Shown in pieces: positions 13,401-25,123 of a stretch of 64,000 bases of DNA; the stretch's first letter is position 1, and every line of letters starts with the position of its first letter. The position numbers and the translations under genes were made by a program. This DNA comes from Ciona intestinalis (lineage: Eukaryota; Chordata; Ascidiacea; Phlebobranchia; Cionidae): assembly GCF_000224145.3 (NCBI RefSeq), contig NC_020166.2, forward strand, positions 4,490,507-4,554,506, written 5' to 3'. The notes beneath the pieces are model-generated. The model did no database searches. It had not been told where the DNA came from and worked only from the letters and a program-made list of their open reading frames with translations.

Positions 13401-16400
13401 AACTCATCACTGTGGTCGGCACAGTGCCGTTCGCCATCACACACCATCGATTTTGGTAAAAGACATTTCATATCCATATGAAGCAAACTGAAATATAAAA
13501 CCAAGAAAACTGTTCTATACCTAATAATAACTAAAAATGTCGCATTTGTTGACTTTAGCTAATAAAGTCCTACAAATCAACAAAACGTAGTTCATTATGT
13601 TTAAATACAGTGTTTAAAAAGTTCGATACAACATACATGTTTTGACAAAAGACATCACTTTTGTTGAAATCATTGACATCTTTTATTTCATCACTTCCAT
13701 CTGGACAGTCCACCACACCATCACAAAATCTGAACAGAACAAAAATAAAATACACAGTATGAAATGTTAAGCTGTACATGTGCGGGACCTAAAGATTGTA
13801 TTGTAACAAAACTTACTTTTCCATTGCAAGGCATGTCCCATCTTCACATGTAAATACTCTATTATTATCCAAGCATTCATCGCTTGAATCTCCACAATTA
13901 TCAACACCATCAGCACGATACGGCGGTGCATTCTACAATTGAATGTTTTCAGTTAAAAAGTTTACAGAATTCTTATAACTTTTGCTAATGATTGAAACGA
14001 CTGTCTTTGATCAGGGCAAATATTTAAATATAAGGTTTATATTATCCCAATATATTGTAATGAAAAAAAGAGAAAAGATTAATATATTAAAGCGCAATCA
14101 TTGTGAGAGGTTAAGAGCACATCTTGCATGTTTCCCAGTTTCGTGCAACCAGAAAACAAGTGTAATGCTATAATTATAAACCCCTGTGTTTTATGGGTAG
14201 TGGGCAGTACAAGCTTGCTAATACAGCTTTCCTCACTGTTTCATCTAATCCGTGAACCGCTCGTTTATGTCTATTAAATCAAGTTGTCTATATACCATAG
14301 TGCTGTCATATATCATGTATGTTTAAGGGAGTCGGTGTCAACCATGTGCCCTGGTTGAATGAGACCATTCTAATATGAACGGCCCATAATGGCGCTCATG
14401 TAATCATAAACTTTGATCGAATCATTCATTCGTTATCCCACAACACCAATATTATTCCTTCTTCCACTTTATTTAGTCTAACACCTATAACAAAACTCCT
14501 ACCTTGGGAATGCAGATCTGATTGTCGCATGTGAATGAATGCTCCGTGCAATTCTGACATTCATCAATGCGGTCACTGCAATGATCAATGCCATCACAAA
14601 GAAATTCAGGTGGCAGATAGCAAATCAAATCAACATGGTTCCACTTATTTTTGCACATCAAGCCTAAAAACATGAAAATTAGTAAACTAATGTGCAGTTA
14701 GCCATTTGTACTTTTATTAACACTCCTGAATGTACCCGTTGCGTTTGCAAATGGAGGAACCAAATATTCATCACTGCCATCTTCACAATCCTGTATTCCA
14801 TCACAAAACTGTCCAGCTGTGAGGCATTTTCCGGATTTGCACCTGGGTTTTAGAAAAAATACATAGGCATGATTAAAAATGTTAATCAATAAGCCCCATG
14901 TTTGTACTTTAATTAGCTTAAGTGTTGTTTGTAGCAAACAGATCGAGATCATAAGGTGACAGCATTTTGCTGAAATGTCTTTAAATATTTATGAAGAACA
15001 AACTCAGCACATGCTTAAAAACATGAATTTCAAATTATTGATTTTAACACCTTATAAGAGATAAAAATTACCTTTAATAGATCTGCCAAATTATATAACA
15101 ATAACAAGCATACAAATTGTACTTAAAAGCCATTAACAATTTACAAATACTCTTTAAATTACTCAAAATACAGCAAGTTGTGTTTATTCAATACATCATA
15201 TGTGTATCTTATTTCAGAACTCGTGACATACTTAAGTATGGCTTACCGAAATATGCTCATTGAACAAGGATCATTTTCATCTTCTCCAGTGTATGTGCAA
15301 GTTGAACCATATTTGCAAGATTCAAGTTTGTTTTCACAACCCGGGCATTCCAACACTTGATTGTTGATGCAGCGTTGGAAATCACAGTGTTTCACATATC
15401 TTGATTTTGGCAAATGTTAATTTTCCCTATTTTAAACCACCACATTTTGTTTTATTTATATATATACCTGTTTTTACTGCCACATAAACTATTGCTCTCA
15501 TCTGCATTACCCACACAATGCTCAATACTGTCACACAGATAAGGTTTTGGAAGAATGCATGTTTTATTAGAATGGTTCAATGCATTATTACAACTCACTC
15601 CAGTTGATTCAGTAATATTGCCACCTGGACACAACAATGTAGTATGTATAAAACTAATGACCAATGAAATAAAGAAATAAAAAATCGAATCTAACAGTTT
15701 TTATATCATCCAATAATGATATCGGCTATCTGTTTCTCGTGAAGACCTAATTGGTATTTGCATTTTAAATAATTTACAACCTGAAAACATAAATCAGTAA
15801 AACTGCTTTGTACTTTATTTAGATTCTTAAAATGCACAAAACTATATAAAGTGTATTTACTATTTATTGCTTCAATGAGACACCAACGATGTAAGCGAAT
15901 CAGACACGAACGATGTGAGACACCAACAACTTTTACTTCACTTAGAAGTTTAAACAAAAAAAGTAAAATAGTTAATCTAATTCAGGATTGGATATTAGAA
16001 ACTAAACATAATGTGATTTACGTTACAAGTCCATATTGACAGTACTATAAATTCTAAAGTGTGATCCATGTTAAGTGAACCAAACAAACGTATTGCACCA
16101 TGAAGATACTAGGAATGTGAAACAACTATAAGTATATATTGGTGCAAGCTGTGCCAGGAATAAAAACTAAAAATGGCCTAGTGTATTTCACTTAATAGTG
16201 ATAACAATATTGGGGTCTAAATCTTGCACTTATACTTGTAAATCATGATGTAGAAATGTTCTAGTTCCATCTACACCAAAGTCACGTACAGCATGACCAT
16301 TTCCCCGTAAAATCCATTTGTAGGTGAGCAACCCTTCTGCACCCACGGGACCTCGAGCATGAATTCGAGTTGTGCTTACTCCAACCTCAGCTCCCAGTCC

Positions 16401-19400
16401 CATACGCTGTCCATCAGCAAACCGAGTGCTTAAATTATGAAAGACACAAGCACTGTCCACATTTGAGAGAAAATATTCAGCAGTATCAACATTATTTGTA
16501 ATTATAGCATCTGTATGAGAACTACCAAACTTTTTAATATGAGCCACTGCTTCATCTACGCTATCAACAATCTCAATACAACATTCAAGTCCAGAATATT
16601 CATGTCGAAGAGAGCTAGCAATGGAAGGAGAAAATAGCAACCTTGATGCAATTTTTGGACCAAGATGCACTTTAACATTTTCAGCTTGTAGAACATCATT
16701 AATTTGTTTGAATACAGAAGTGTGCAATAGATCTTTATGAATTAAAAGAGTTTCAACGGCATTGCATGCCGCTGGATAATTACACTTAGCATCTATGATA
16801 ACTCGACATGCCATATCAACAGATACTTCTTCATCAACGTAAATATGACAAATTCCTTCGCTGTGTCCAAGTACAGGAACAGATGTCCCTGCAGCCATTT
16901 CTTGGATTCCTCTAACCATATCTGATGAACCACGTGGAATAATTAAATCAATGGAACCTTGTGCTTCCGCAATTAAATCCGACACTTCATCTCTGCTTTC
17001 AATAAGTTGTGCAGCTTCTTCGCAGTTGTACAGTGACAAGGCATCTTTGACTATCTTGTGTAAACATCTATTTGTATGAACAGATTCCCTTCCACCTTTT
17101 AACAAAATCCCATTACCGGTTGCAATTGCCAATGAGGCAATTTGGGGAAGACAATCTGGGCGTGATTCAAATATTATTAACAAAACACCAATTGGAACAC
17201 GTACTTGCTCAGCTATTAAATCCTCAGCAATTTTTCGGCGTAATAAAACATTCCCAACCAAACCAGCACTTTTATCTGCAACTTGTCTTACACCATCTGA
17301 AAGATCACGTAATCGTCGTGGTGATAATACCAGTCTGTCCATCAGTGGTCCAGACAAATTGCTTGATTTTTTAGCGTTTGCAACATCCACATGATTGGCA
17401 GCCATTATTTCTTCCTCTTTTGTTTCAAGCAAATCAGCCATTTTATATAAAATGTTCACACGATCATCTACTTGAAGTTGCTGCAATTTACTTCCATCTG
17501 TGCGAGCTCTCTCAGCTTGGTTTGTTGCATTTTCTGAATTTGTTACTTCAGTTGTAAAAAAAGTACCAACATTTTTTCCATTAACAATATCAGTAATTGA
17601 AGGACCTTTAGCGTTGCAGCCATTGCAGATTACCACAGAGGTACCATGTTCCAAGGACCATACAGCGGCCTGAACTTTAGAACCCATACCACCAAGCCCA
17701 ACAGATGATTTTTGACCAAATTCAATTCCTGACAACACGTTTGCAGTTGAATAAACTGAAACAAGCTTGGAATTTTGATTGCTTGGTGGACCAGTATATA
17801 AACCATCCACATCTGACATCAAAATCAGCAAGTCTGTGTCAGTGTGCACAGCTAGTCTGGCGGCCAAGCTATCATTGTCTGTGATGGAAATTGCATCATC
17901 CACATTGACATCATGATCTGGTAAAGGAATGACAGCATCATTTGTGTTTATTATTGGAACAATTGATAAAGCCAACAAATTATTTAATGTAGCTTGTAAA
18001 TGCAAACGATGCTCTCTGTCTAAATCTCTTTTTGAAACAAGGACTTGTGCAGTAGTGATGTTATACTGAGCAAACATTGATTCATACAGTGCCATCAAAC
18101 CACTTTGACCTGCAGCAGCGCAAGAGCGACTATCCACTTTTCTTTGAATTGTATCTACATTCCCATGACTTTGACCTTTTATAGTTTCTCTTACACTGCG
18201 ACTCATTAACAATTCCTTTTGCAGACGCTGCCGACCAAATGCAACAGCTCCACTTGAAACGATCATGACTTCTTTTCCCTTAGAATGAAGTTCTGCAACT
18301 TGTTCAACAATGGAAGCAAGTCGACCCAAAGCAATACCTCCTTGGTCTCCTCTGGTCAAAACAGCACTGCCCAACTTTACAACAATCCTCTCCGCGATAT
18401 TTAACTTTTCTCTGCTTCGGAGGGGAACTTTTCCCGCAACATATTTGTATTGCATTGAGTTTTCATTTGATGTAGTAGTCAAGCTGGTATCTGTCCTACT
18501 TTCACTGTTGTTACTGTAATGAATGTACGCAGTATACCGTGTAACATCAAATGCTCTTCGAACACCCAGTTGTCCACGGCATCGTAGAAACAACATGGTT
18601 ATACAAACAGAAAAAATGGACCATTAACAATTGCTGTAACGACAAGTAAATTTAATTAGTTTAAGCTTATCTACAGTCCTACAACCTTGGGGGTTATTAA
18701 TTCCCTGTAAAAAAACAAACCTACAGAAGGTGTTTGTCTTTAACTTCCACTCCCAACCTAAACTAGTTCAGATAGCTTCTAATCCGACAATCTGACACGT
18801 TCAAAATAATTGATACGCACCGTCGCGCTGTACAAACACATGCTTTACTATAACTGTGACGTAGACAATATAGTCGTGTAAAATAAATGTCGCAACATGC
18901 TTATATCGTTTGATAAATATTTTTTTGTCTGTCTTCACAACGTCTTAAAACATGTAGGCCAATCTGTCTATGAACGTTTGGGAGACTCGAAAGTCAAAAC
19001 AATTCCAATAAAAGTGCTGTATTTTGTAAGTAACGGATTTTTTCGTCAATATTCGAAAGTTTTATAATTTCCCTAATCTGAGTGGATTGTTCTATTTGTA
19101 TTTTGAACATTTTGGCATCTTTGCCGTATGGCGTATATGGTTGGGCGACTTAATGGATAGCCTTTAATCTGAGTCCGTATATAAACATGTTTATATACCG
19201 ACTCGGCCTTAAATAAATTCTAAACTTTTTAGATAGCATTCCTACGATTTAAACTGTGTGAGGCGTAAATATTTCGGTGTTCAACAGATACAAAACTAAA
19301 AACTAACAAAGCAGTAAATTTCTGCTAAACAAGAGGGGTGCTTACCAGGTAAAGAAAACTCAATAATTTCGTTTTCATCACTCCCGTCGGGACATTCCTG

Positions 19401-19568
19401 ACGACCATCACAGAACCTTTGCATACTTATGCACTCGCCGGTTCCGCATTCAAACTGCCAGAAATAACATTTCCGTCCAGTGAAGCACGAACCTAAGCCC
19501 AGTGAAAATACACATATGCGTAAAAACACTATATATAGTAGGGTAGTAAATATGTGACACATTTTCAT
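4437..19568 (-). CDS. LDLa-repeat seven-helix receptor (RXFP/GRL101-like, no LRRs)
   Basis: About 26 exons, roughly 1,380 aa. Exon 1 (19347-19568) encodes a signal peptide and an LDLa module ending CDGRQECPDGSDE. It joins in phase to 15469-15627, then about 15247-15400, 14735-14843, 14503-14663, 13818-13933, 13637-13735, 13339-13488, 13143-13266, 12800-12955, 12303-12424, 11903-12057, 11576-11742, 11354-11509, 11102-11226, 10045-10185, 9350-9568 and 7592-7812, giving about 18 LDLa-like modules, some degenerate. The 7TM exons follow: 7193-7297 (TM1, GGNLIV), about 7012-7130 (TM2, NLAVADFMMGIYL), 6399-6580 (TM3), about 6163-6366 (TM4), 5596-5804 (ECL2), 5166-5318 (TM5), 4908-5094 (TM6-7, TDFACWGPVCVM and SALNPILYS) and 4437-4656 (tail). 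TM sequences resemble relaxin-family and Lymnaea GRL101 receptors. TYR replaces DRY. The ligand is unknown. Exon edges of the smaller LDLa exons are approximate. Confidence 0.85.
6787..6870 (+). repeat. SINE 3' tail fragment
   Basis: The stretch AACAATCATCCATAAAGCTA followed by a GTATGAAACAGAGTGTTAC-type end matches the tails of the SINE copies at 8.9 and 57.7 kb. It lies in an intron of the receptor gene. Confidence 0.55.
8795..8985 (+). repeat. tRNA-derived SINE copy
   Basis: The tRNA-like head (CTGAGCAAAGG...CACCTGTCTCTAACCC) is followed by the shared body (CATGGGTTTACTAAATTGTC) and a tail containing GGCATATGAAACAGAACATC. It lies in the 1.5-kb receptor intron 7813-9349, which otherwise shows nothing recognisable. 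Confidence 0.65.
16230..18596 (-). CDS. ALDH18A1: Delta-1-pyrroline-5-carboxylate synthase, intronless
   Basis: A single uninterrupted frame of 788 aa, close to the ~795 aa of the human enzyme. It is a bifunctional mitochondrial enzyme: an N-terminal glutamate 5-kinase (about residues 65-345) and a C-terminal gamma-glutamyl phosphate reductase (about 365-788), converting glutamate to P5C for proline and ornithine. Kinase signatures are VVKLGSAVLTRGDQGG, VSSGAVAFGRQ, DNDSLAARLA and LMSDVDGLYTGPP. Reductase signatures are IFESRPDCLPQIASLAI, LLKGGRES, IIPRGSSDMVRGIQ, GHSEGICHIYVD, the catalytic-cysteine block YPAACNAVETLL, and RIHARGPVGAEGLLT. The first ~60 residues are Arg/Ser/Thr-rich and fit a mitochondrial presequence. 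It lies entirely within intron 1 (15628-19346) of the LDLa receptor gene, on the same strand. Lack of introns among intron-rich neighbours suggests retroposition or intron loss; the frame is intact. Confidence 0.97.
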   Translation of the reverse strand: MLFLRCRGQLGVRRAFDVTRYTAYIHYSNNSESRTDTSLTTTSNENSMQYKYVAGKVPLRSREKLNIAERIVVKLGSAVLTRGDQGGIALGRLASIVEQVAELHSKGKEVMIVSSGAVAFGRQRLQKELLMSRSVRETIKGQSHGNVDTIQRKVDSRSCAAAGQSGLMALYESMFAQYNITTAQVLVSKRDLDREHRLHLQATLNNLLALSIVPIINTNDAVIPLPDHDVNVDDAISITDNDSLAARLAVHTDTDLLILMSDVDGLYTGPPSNQNSKLVSVYSTANVLSGIEFGQKSSVGLGGMGSKVQAAVWSLEHGTSVVICNGCNAKGPSITDIVNGKNVGTFFTTEVTNSENATNQAERARTDGSKLQQLQVDDRVNILYKMADLLETKEEEIMAANHVDVANAKKSSNLSGPLMDRLVLSPRRLRDLSDGVRQVADKSAGLVGNVLLRRKIAEDLIAEQVRVPIGVLLIIFESRPDCLPQIASLAIATGNGILLKGGRESVHTNRCLHKIVKDALSLYNCEEAAQLIESRDEVSDLIAEAQGSIDLIIPRGSSDMVRGIQEMAAGTSVPVLGHSEGICHIYVDEEVSVDMACRVIIDAKCNYPAACNAVETLLIHKDLLHTSVFKQINDVLQAENVKVHLGPKIASRLLFSPSIASSLRHEYSGLECCIEIVDSVDEAVAHIKKFGSSHTDAIITNNVDTAEYFLSNVDSACVFHNLSTRFADGQRMGLGAEVGVSTTRIHARGPVGAEGLLTYKWILRGNGHAVRDFGVDGTRTFLHHDLQV

Positions 19569-19723
19569 TCTATTTTCTCGTTTAATTTGGTAGTATGAAA
19601 AGAACGTTTGAAGAATTATAAAACCGTATCCTCACAACCCATAGATCATTGATAATTGCTTAATATACGATCAGGATATTTGTGTTAATGTGCCTAAGTG
19701 TCCCATTTTATCCATATTACTAT
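19536..19723 (+). mobile_element. MITE copy overlapping receptor exon 1
   Basis: The left end (TAGTAGGGTAGTAAATATGT) and right end (AGTGTCCCATTTTATCCATA) form diverged terminal inverted repeats. The core contains the family landmarks CTATTTTCTCGTTTAATTTGG, AAGAATTATAAAACCGTATC and GATCAGGATATTTG. Its left end lies inside the first coding exon of the LDLa receptor and contains that ORF's ATG (19566-19568). Confidence 0.85.
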
Positions 19724-19737
19724 ATACATATGGTAGG

Positions 19738-20135
19738 ATGTATTTGACGGACGAAAACAAATGTTTCATTGATATTCGACTGTATCTTCACGCTTGAACT
19801 CAGCGCATGATAAAGGCGGTTATTTACTATGTTTTGAAAAATGAATTGAAAATGTATTTGTTAAATTTCGGGCACTTGAAGATAATTTATGAAAAGCCGC
19901 TTGTGCGAAATATACTGTAACATCATCATAGTACTCTTTTAGTAAGACACTACTATGGTAGCACTGCCCAATTTGTGGCAACATGGCTTACTTAATGTAT
20001 TGAGTAAGCCAGGGTGGCAATAATATAAACTTTATTTTAAAAGTTGTTGACAATTTTCTATTATTACAAGTTTATATGCATTTGTAGGATACAATATTTA
20101 TCAATTGAAGTTCGAACAATACCAATAAAAACTGT
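19738..20135 (+). repeat. Fragment of long MITE-related repeat
   Basis: It contains blocks shared with 25.8, 33.7-34.7, 42.6 and 60.4 kb: GCGCATGATAAAGGCGGTTA, TTGAAGATAATTTATGA, CCCAATTTGTGG and ATTTGTAGGATACAATATTT. A standard MITE follows immediately at 20138, the same arrangement as at 34.5-34.8 kb. Confidence 0.6.
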
Positions 20136-20137
20136 TA

Positions 20138-20330
20138 CAGTAGGGCGGGGGAAGATGGGACACCTTTTCATTCTATTTCTCGTCCAATTTGGTAGTAAAT
20201 GAAGAACATTCAAAGAATTACAAAACCATACTCCCACGACTCCCATGGACCGTTGGTTGCTGTATAAAACACGATCATGATATTTGGATATTACTAGCTA
20301 AAGGTGTCCCATCTCCCCCCACCCTACTAT
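20138..20330 (+). mobile_element. MITE copy, full length
   Basis: Near-consensus 193-bp copy. The inverted ends are AGTAGGGCGGGGGAAGATGG and AGGTGTCCCATCTCCCCCCA, with core landmarks CAATTTGGTAGTAAATGAAG and CGACTCCCATGGACCGTTGG. Confidence 0.9.
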
Positions 20331-20729
20331 ATATTTCAAGGCGTAAAAACATTTTGGGTTATTTACGAAAATTTATTTATTAAATAAAATTAACAAGGAT
20401 TTTTACCAGTTCTCTCTTACCCTGCCTTTTTTGAATTTGTAAAATACACATAATGTGCAAATCGATAAATAACTGCTCTTGTGTTTTAATATATATATTT
20501 CTTTAAAGTGGTGTTAATTAATATAAAGGTAGGATGGATGGTATTAATTCGTGGTATCACCCAAACACCCAGCAAGTTATATAAGCCTACTAAAACAGCT
20601 TTTTACTTTGAGTTTGAAAATATTAGACAATATGTGCTAAAGGACGCCGTGTAACAATTTCTTGTGTGTTTTGATATATTTATTTAAAGCATTATCAACT
20701 AATAATAATGTGACAATACAAATTCATGA

Positions 20730-20786
20730 AACCAAATGGGACAAGAAAATAGAGTGAAAGGTGTCCCAACTTCCCTCACCCTACTA
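20730..20786 (-). mobile_element. MITE end fragment
   Basis: Only one terminus (CCAAATGGGACAAGAAAATA ... AAGGTGTCCCAACTTCCCTC) is preserved. Confidence 0.7.
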
Positions 20787-21425
20787 TATAACCAAAACAA
20801 TTAAAAAAATGAATATAATAGATAAATCATTTGATAAATATTACTATGGTATTTTTAAACTTGGTATAAAATAAATATTTGGTAATATGTAGGCTTATAC
20901 TTAGTTCTTTATTTAAAATCAATTTAGAGAGCTTGTTTTGCCTTGAATTGATTTTGTGTCTGTGCAATTGAATACGCAAAAGTTGTCAATTTAAAGAAAC
21001 ATTTACCGCGGTAAGAAAGTTGAAGAAATAATATTTAAAACTAAATCGACGTATCATTTCATATCTTTATTAATGTTTCAGTACTTATTAATTAACCATT
21101 TTTTCGGCATTGGAATAACGCGACAGACAAAAAAGGACACAATTTTCTACAAATAAAGTTATATGAGTCCCGTAAAAGTCCTGTTCGTCAGTGCGCGGTT
21201 AACATATATCCTCATATAACAAAATTTGTTGTTGTACTGCTGAGGAACAATTGATTCTGTCATTTCGGTAATCGAGTTACTTGTCTCCCCTCCACGGAAT
21301 TGCTATTTAATCCAATATGTGCATCGTTCATAAAGACGAAAAGACAATTTTATAGATCAGCGATTTCGGAAGTGGCAGGTATGGGCCGCACAGAGCTTTA
21401 GCTATATACAGATTCAATAACTATT

Positions 21426-21620
21426 TAGTACTGTGGGGTAAGATGGGGCATCTTCAGCAAATTATAACCAAACATCATGATCGTGTTTTCAACAACTAAC
21501 AATGGTCTAAGGGAGTCGTAAAAATACGGGTTTTTAATTATTTTAATATTCTATGCTTACTATACCATACGGAACGAGAAAATATATTTGAAAGATGTCT
21601 CATCTCCCCCCATCCTACTA
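21426..21620 (-). mobile_element. MITE copy
   Basis: The 195-bp element is in reverse orientation. The ends are TAGTACTGTGGGGTAAGATG and ATCTCCCCCCATCCTACTA; the core AACAATGGTCTAAGGGAGTC is the complement of the family's central block. Confidence 0.85.
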
Positions 21621-23717
21621 TTTCTTTTCTCGTGATACAATGAAAATTTTAATGCTTGAGTTTATAGGGTGATCAATAATTTAGCAATGTTTACACTATA
21701 AAAAACATCTACAAGGACTACGTTCATATCGATCAAAAAGCGCGTATAGGGCCACTTAATATTATTCAATCGTTTTAAACATTTCCAATAAATATTATGG
21801 ACTGGACGGCCTGGTAAAGTTTGTGACCTAAGTGATAGGTAACCTAATTAAATTCTTCGACTAACAAGGTTTGGGTTTTTCAACTTGTATGATTTGGTAG
21901 GAAATCGGATTTGTCTGTCAATATCCGAAACCGGTGCCTTAAAATGTACAATATAGTCGTTTCTATCGCGATATCGATTGCTTTCCGCGGTAACGTAGCC
22001 GATCTTAATTTTGATCAATTTAAAGCTTACTTATTTCTTATCTTTGGTTGTTAGTTTGTTACAAAATCGAATAGAAAAGTAAAAGAAACTGCAGACTCGG
22101 TTTGTAACAGGTTAGGCCATTTTACAATCCAAAGATTCAAATAATGAAAACAAATTTATTCAATTATTATTAGGTATTACAAAATAAATTGCCATAAATG
22201 GAGATACCGTAACTACACAATGTGCCAACAGGCGTCTATATTTCCAAACAGAGTCATGATAATAAAATTTCTAACCTTCGTTTTGTCCATCGGCGCTGCC
22301 CCAGGTCAAAAGTATGATGGTAGTAAACGAATAGATAATAAATTTTGAGGTGTTGGGCCAGCAACACCTCATATTGTTTTGCTTTTTATACTAACCTGTG
22401 GTGAATATTGTTTTTTTATCTTATATGTTCAGTGTTATTTATTTTTTATATTTTTAGGCTGACATCATTTGATTAACCAAAAACAGTATTAAATATTTTA
22501 CCATGTCTTATGAAATTACATTAGTTCATTCAAGATACCTAAACTGAACGTTTGCGCACACAGCGTAGGCCTATAATAGCGTTCTATAAATTGCAGACGG
22601 AATGTGTAACTGGGGAACACTTAATTACACGATTTCGCCTCGAGACTTGCAAAGATCGCCAAAACGTCGCAGGAAGAAAGTTTATACGTATACAAGAACC
22701 ATTTACAAAGTTTTCGACCACCTTTTTTGTGGTTTTGCGGCAATAAATGTATGTAATGTGACGCCATGGAATGTGTTTTGTATTGTGATTTTGCAAACTG
22801 ATAATATTAGCACAAGTATTCACCAACGATCTATGCTTACTTTAGATAAATACATTGGTATTGAAAACCATCCGTGCGTGTACATATTTTCGTAGCGCTC
22901 TGAAAGGTACAGAAATTTTGTCATTTACCATGTCTTAAACGTCATTCATTTAACGTATATATATTCACATTTTCTTGCGGATATATATGTTCTAAATGTA
23001 GTAAGCACGGAGGAGCTAAATACTTGAATAGCAAAATCAAAGTTTAGTTTGCGCTGCACTGATACTTATATTGTGATAAAACCAATATTTACAGCCAACA
23101 AGGTTGATTATAGATACTGTGCCAAATATTTCTTACCTTTCTATTACCATAATCAATCATACGTATAGTTTTTGCGTTTGAATGAACTATTATTAGTATG
23201 GCTTTTAATAATAATTGACGATCAGCAGTTAAAAGAAAAATCAATATGTTATATTTCTGCGACATAAATATGTGGAGGCGGGTATTTGTTTATTAATAGT
23301 TTTTCTCGTATCAAAGGTTGACACGTTGTTATCTAAACTATATCTATTGCGACTTATTTAAGGCTTGAATTACGTTCTCTATGGTTAAAATATCCCAAAC
23401 ACAAAGTGCATCGCGTAACCATATAATGCTAATCTGTGACACACTGTAATATTAAGCAGGTGGTGAAATAATAAGCGATAGGTTTCTAAACTATCGCAAA
23501 TTTTACGAGAATACTGAAAAAGTGGTGTCCGGTTAAAACTATACAACTAGCGAATGTAAATGCATTATAACTTTTCTTGTTATATTTTCTGAACCCAGCC
23601 TAACTCTAAAAAATTTTACGCACTAATATAAATGTAACTTGTTTATTATTTTGCCTTTTCTGTTTAGCTGCACTGCGGACTCTATTTCTGTAAAGTAACC
23701 TGTTATGGGTTTTTACA

Positions 23718-24044
23718 TCAACTGCTCTGAGAAAATGCGCTGACCGTTTTGGCCTTCAGTCTCTTCAGAACGAAACCGATAAAGAAGTATCTCAACGCTA
23801 ACGTTGGGCGCCCGCACACGCGTGGTCCCCAGGGTCCCTTTGGTCGCACAATCTTGGCTGAAAGCAGCGACCAAGCGATCCCGCGGGAATCTTGGAGTGG
23901 CTTTCTTTGCTGAGAAGTCAATCGGTGATTAGAGAAAGTATAAATACTATAGATGCGTAAATACCATGGCCAGTATACGTATAGTGGAAGGCCTACAACA
24001 CAGTTGGTTAAAATGGAATGCGTGAATTCACGGGTTGACCGCAA
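23718..24044 (-). other. GC-rich ORF, unidentified
   Basis: A 108-codon open frame in locally GC-rich DNA. Its C-terminal half (RPKGPWGPRVCGRPTLAL ... FFIGFVLKRLKAKT) is basic and looks less random than the surroundings. I see no splice context, neighbour or family match. It could be a degenerate mobile-element fragment or chance. Confidence 0.2.
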
Positions 24045-24829
24045 AATAGTGTTATATATGTACTAAAGCTTTCATATAATACCCGCTTACGTGCAAAACA
24101 ACCTTAAGTAAATAACGTATAGCACGGCATTTGTTTAAAACAAAAAAAAAGAATTTCACACATTTTGAAATGGTTGAGCGATTCTTTTTATAAGTTGTGC
24201 AAATATAGCGTTCTCATGTTATCAGTGGTGGAACACCTAGAGAGTACGTCATTGGTTTGTTGGCTATTATATACTGAAAATACTTCGTATCGCGAAGTCA
24301 AACAGTCGTGATGAACCAAACGTGATGTTTAGCACAAATCTATTCGGAGGTTTTCGATCTGGAAACATTTAATACAATTAAACATATCTGTAAAATAGTA
24401 TATGAATGCCATCAGTACGTTGTTTACGATGAATTCGAGCAGAAAATGGTAATATATTATTTATTCCTTACTCGGTTTAGTTTTGATTAAGCAATATATG
24501 GGAGGTGTAAATTGTAACTGTCAAATTCTCGAAACCCACATTTATTACCACATGTCGAAAGTGAAAGGTTTGATGCATTTATAATCAGTACATCGACAGA
24601 TATATTAGTTCATGCGATACCCTCGAGAGGTTTTTAATTTCAGTTACCCTTCCGCCACTTTGCCTTCACTAAGAAGTATTTCGTGATGGAACAAAACATA
24701 CAAGCAGGTTAATGTTGTTGAGCATTCACGTGTGCAAATAATGATAAATTTATTTAATTCGCATGGACATAACACGTATAAGACAAACGTGAGAAAAATT
24801 AAAAGTCAGTCACTGTACTAAAAAATATA

Positions 24830-25027
24830 TAGTAGAGTAGAGTAAGATGTGTCTCCTTTTTATTCTATTTTATCGTTCCGCTTGGTAAGGAAACAAAGAT
24901 CATTCAAATACTTATAAAAGCCTATCCTCACGACTCCTATTGACCGTTGTTAAATGTTTTATTTAAACATGAACCTTATATTTGGATATTATGTACCAAA
25001 GATGTATTACCCCCACATACCATTTTA
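24830..25027 (+). mobile_element. MITE copy, diverged
   Basis: The family core is recognisable (TTCTATTTTATCGTTCCGCT, CCTCACGACTCCTATTGACC, TTTGGATATTATGTACCAAA) with decayed ends. Confidence 0.8.
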
Positions 25028-25123
25028 TAGAACACCAATATCTGTATGTATAAAAATGATTGTTCGATTTCCTTGCATTTTACACAGACAGGTAGCTCAT
25101 TAGCGCCACCGAACGGTCACATA

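Noticed and set aside
22346..22371. 10-bp GC-rich hairpin (TGAGGTGTTG with its complement)
   Set aside because: Perfect but short, with no poly-T, gene end or repeat context to give it a function.
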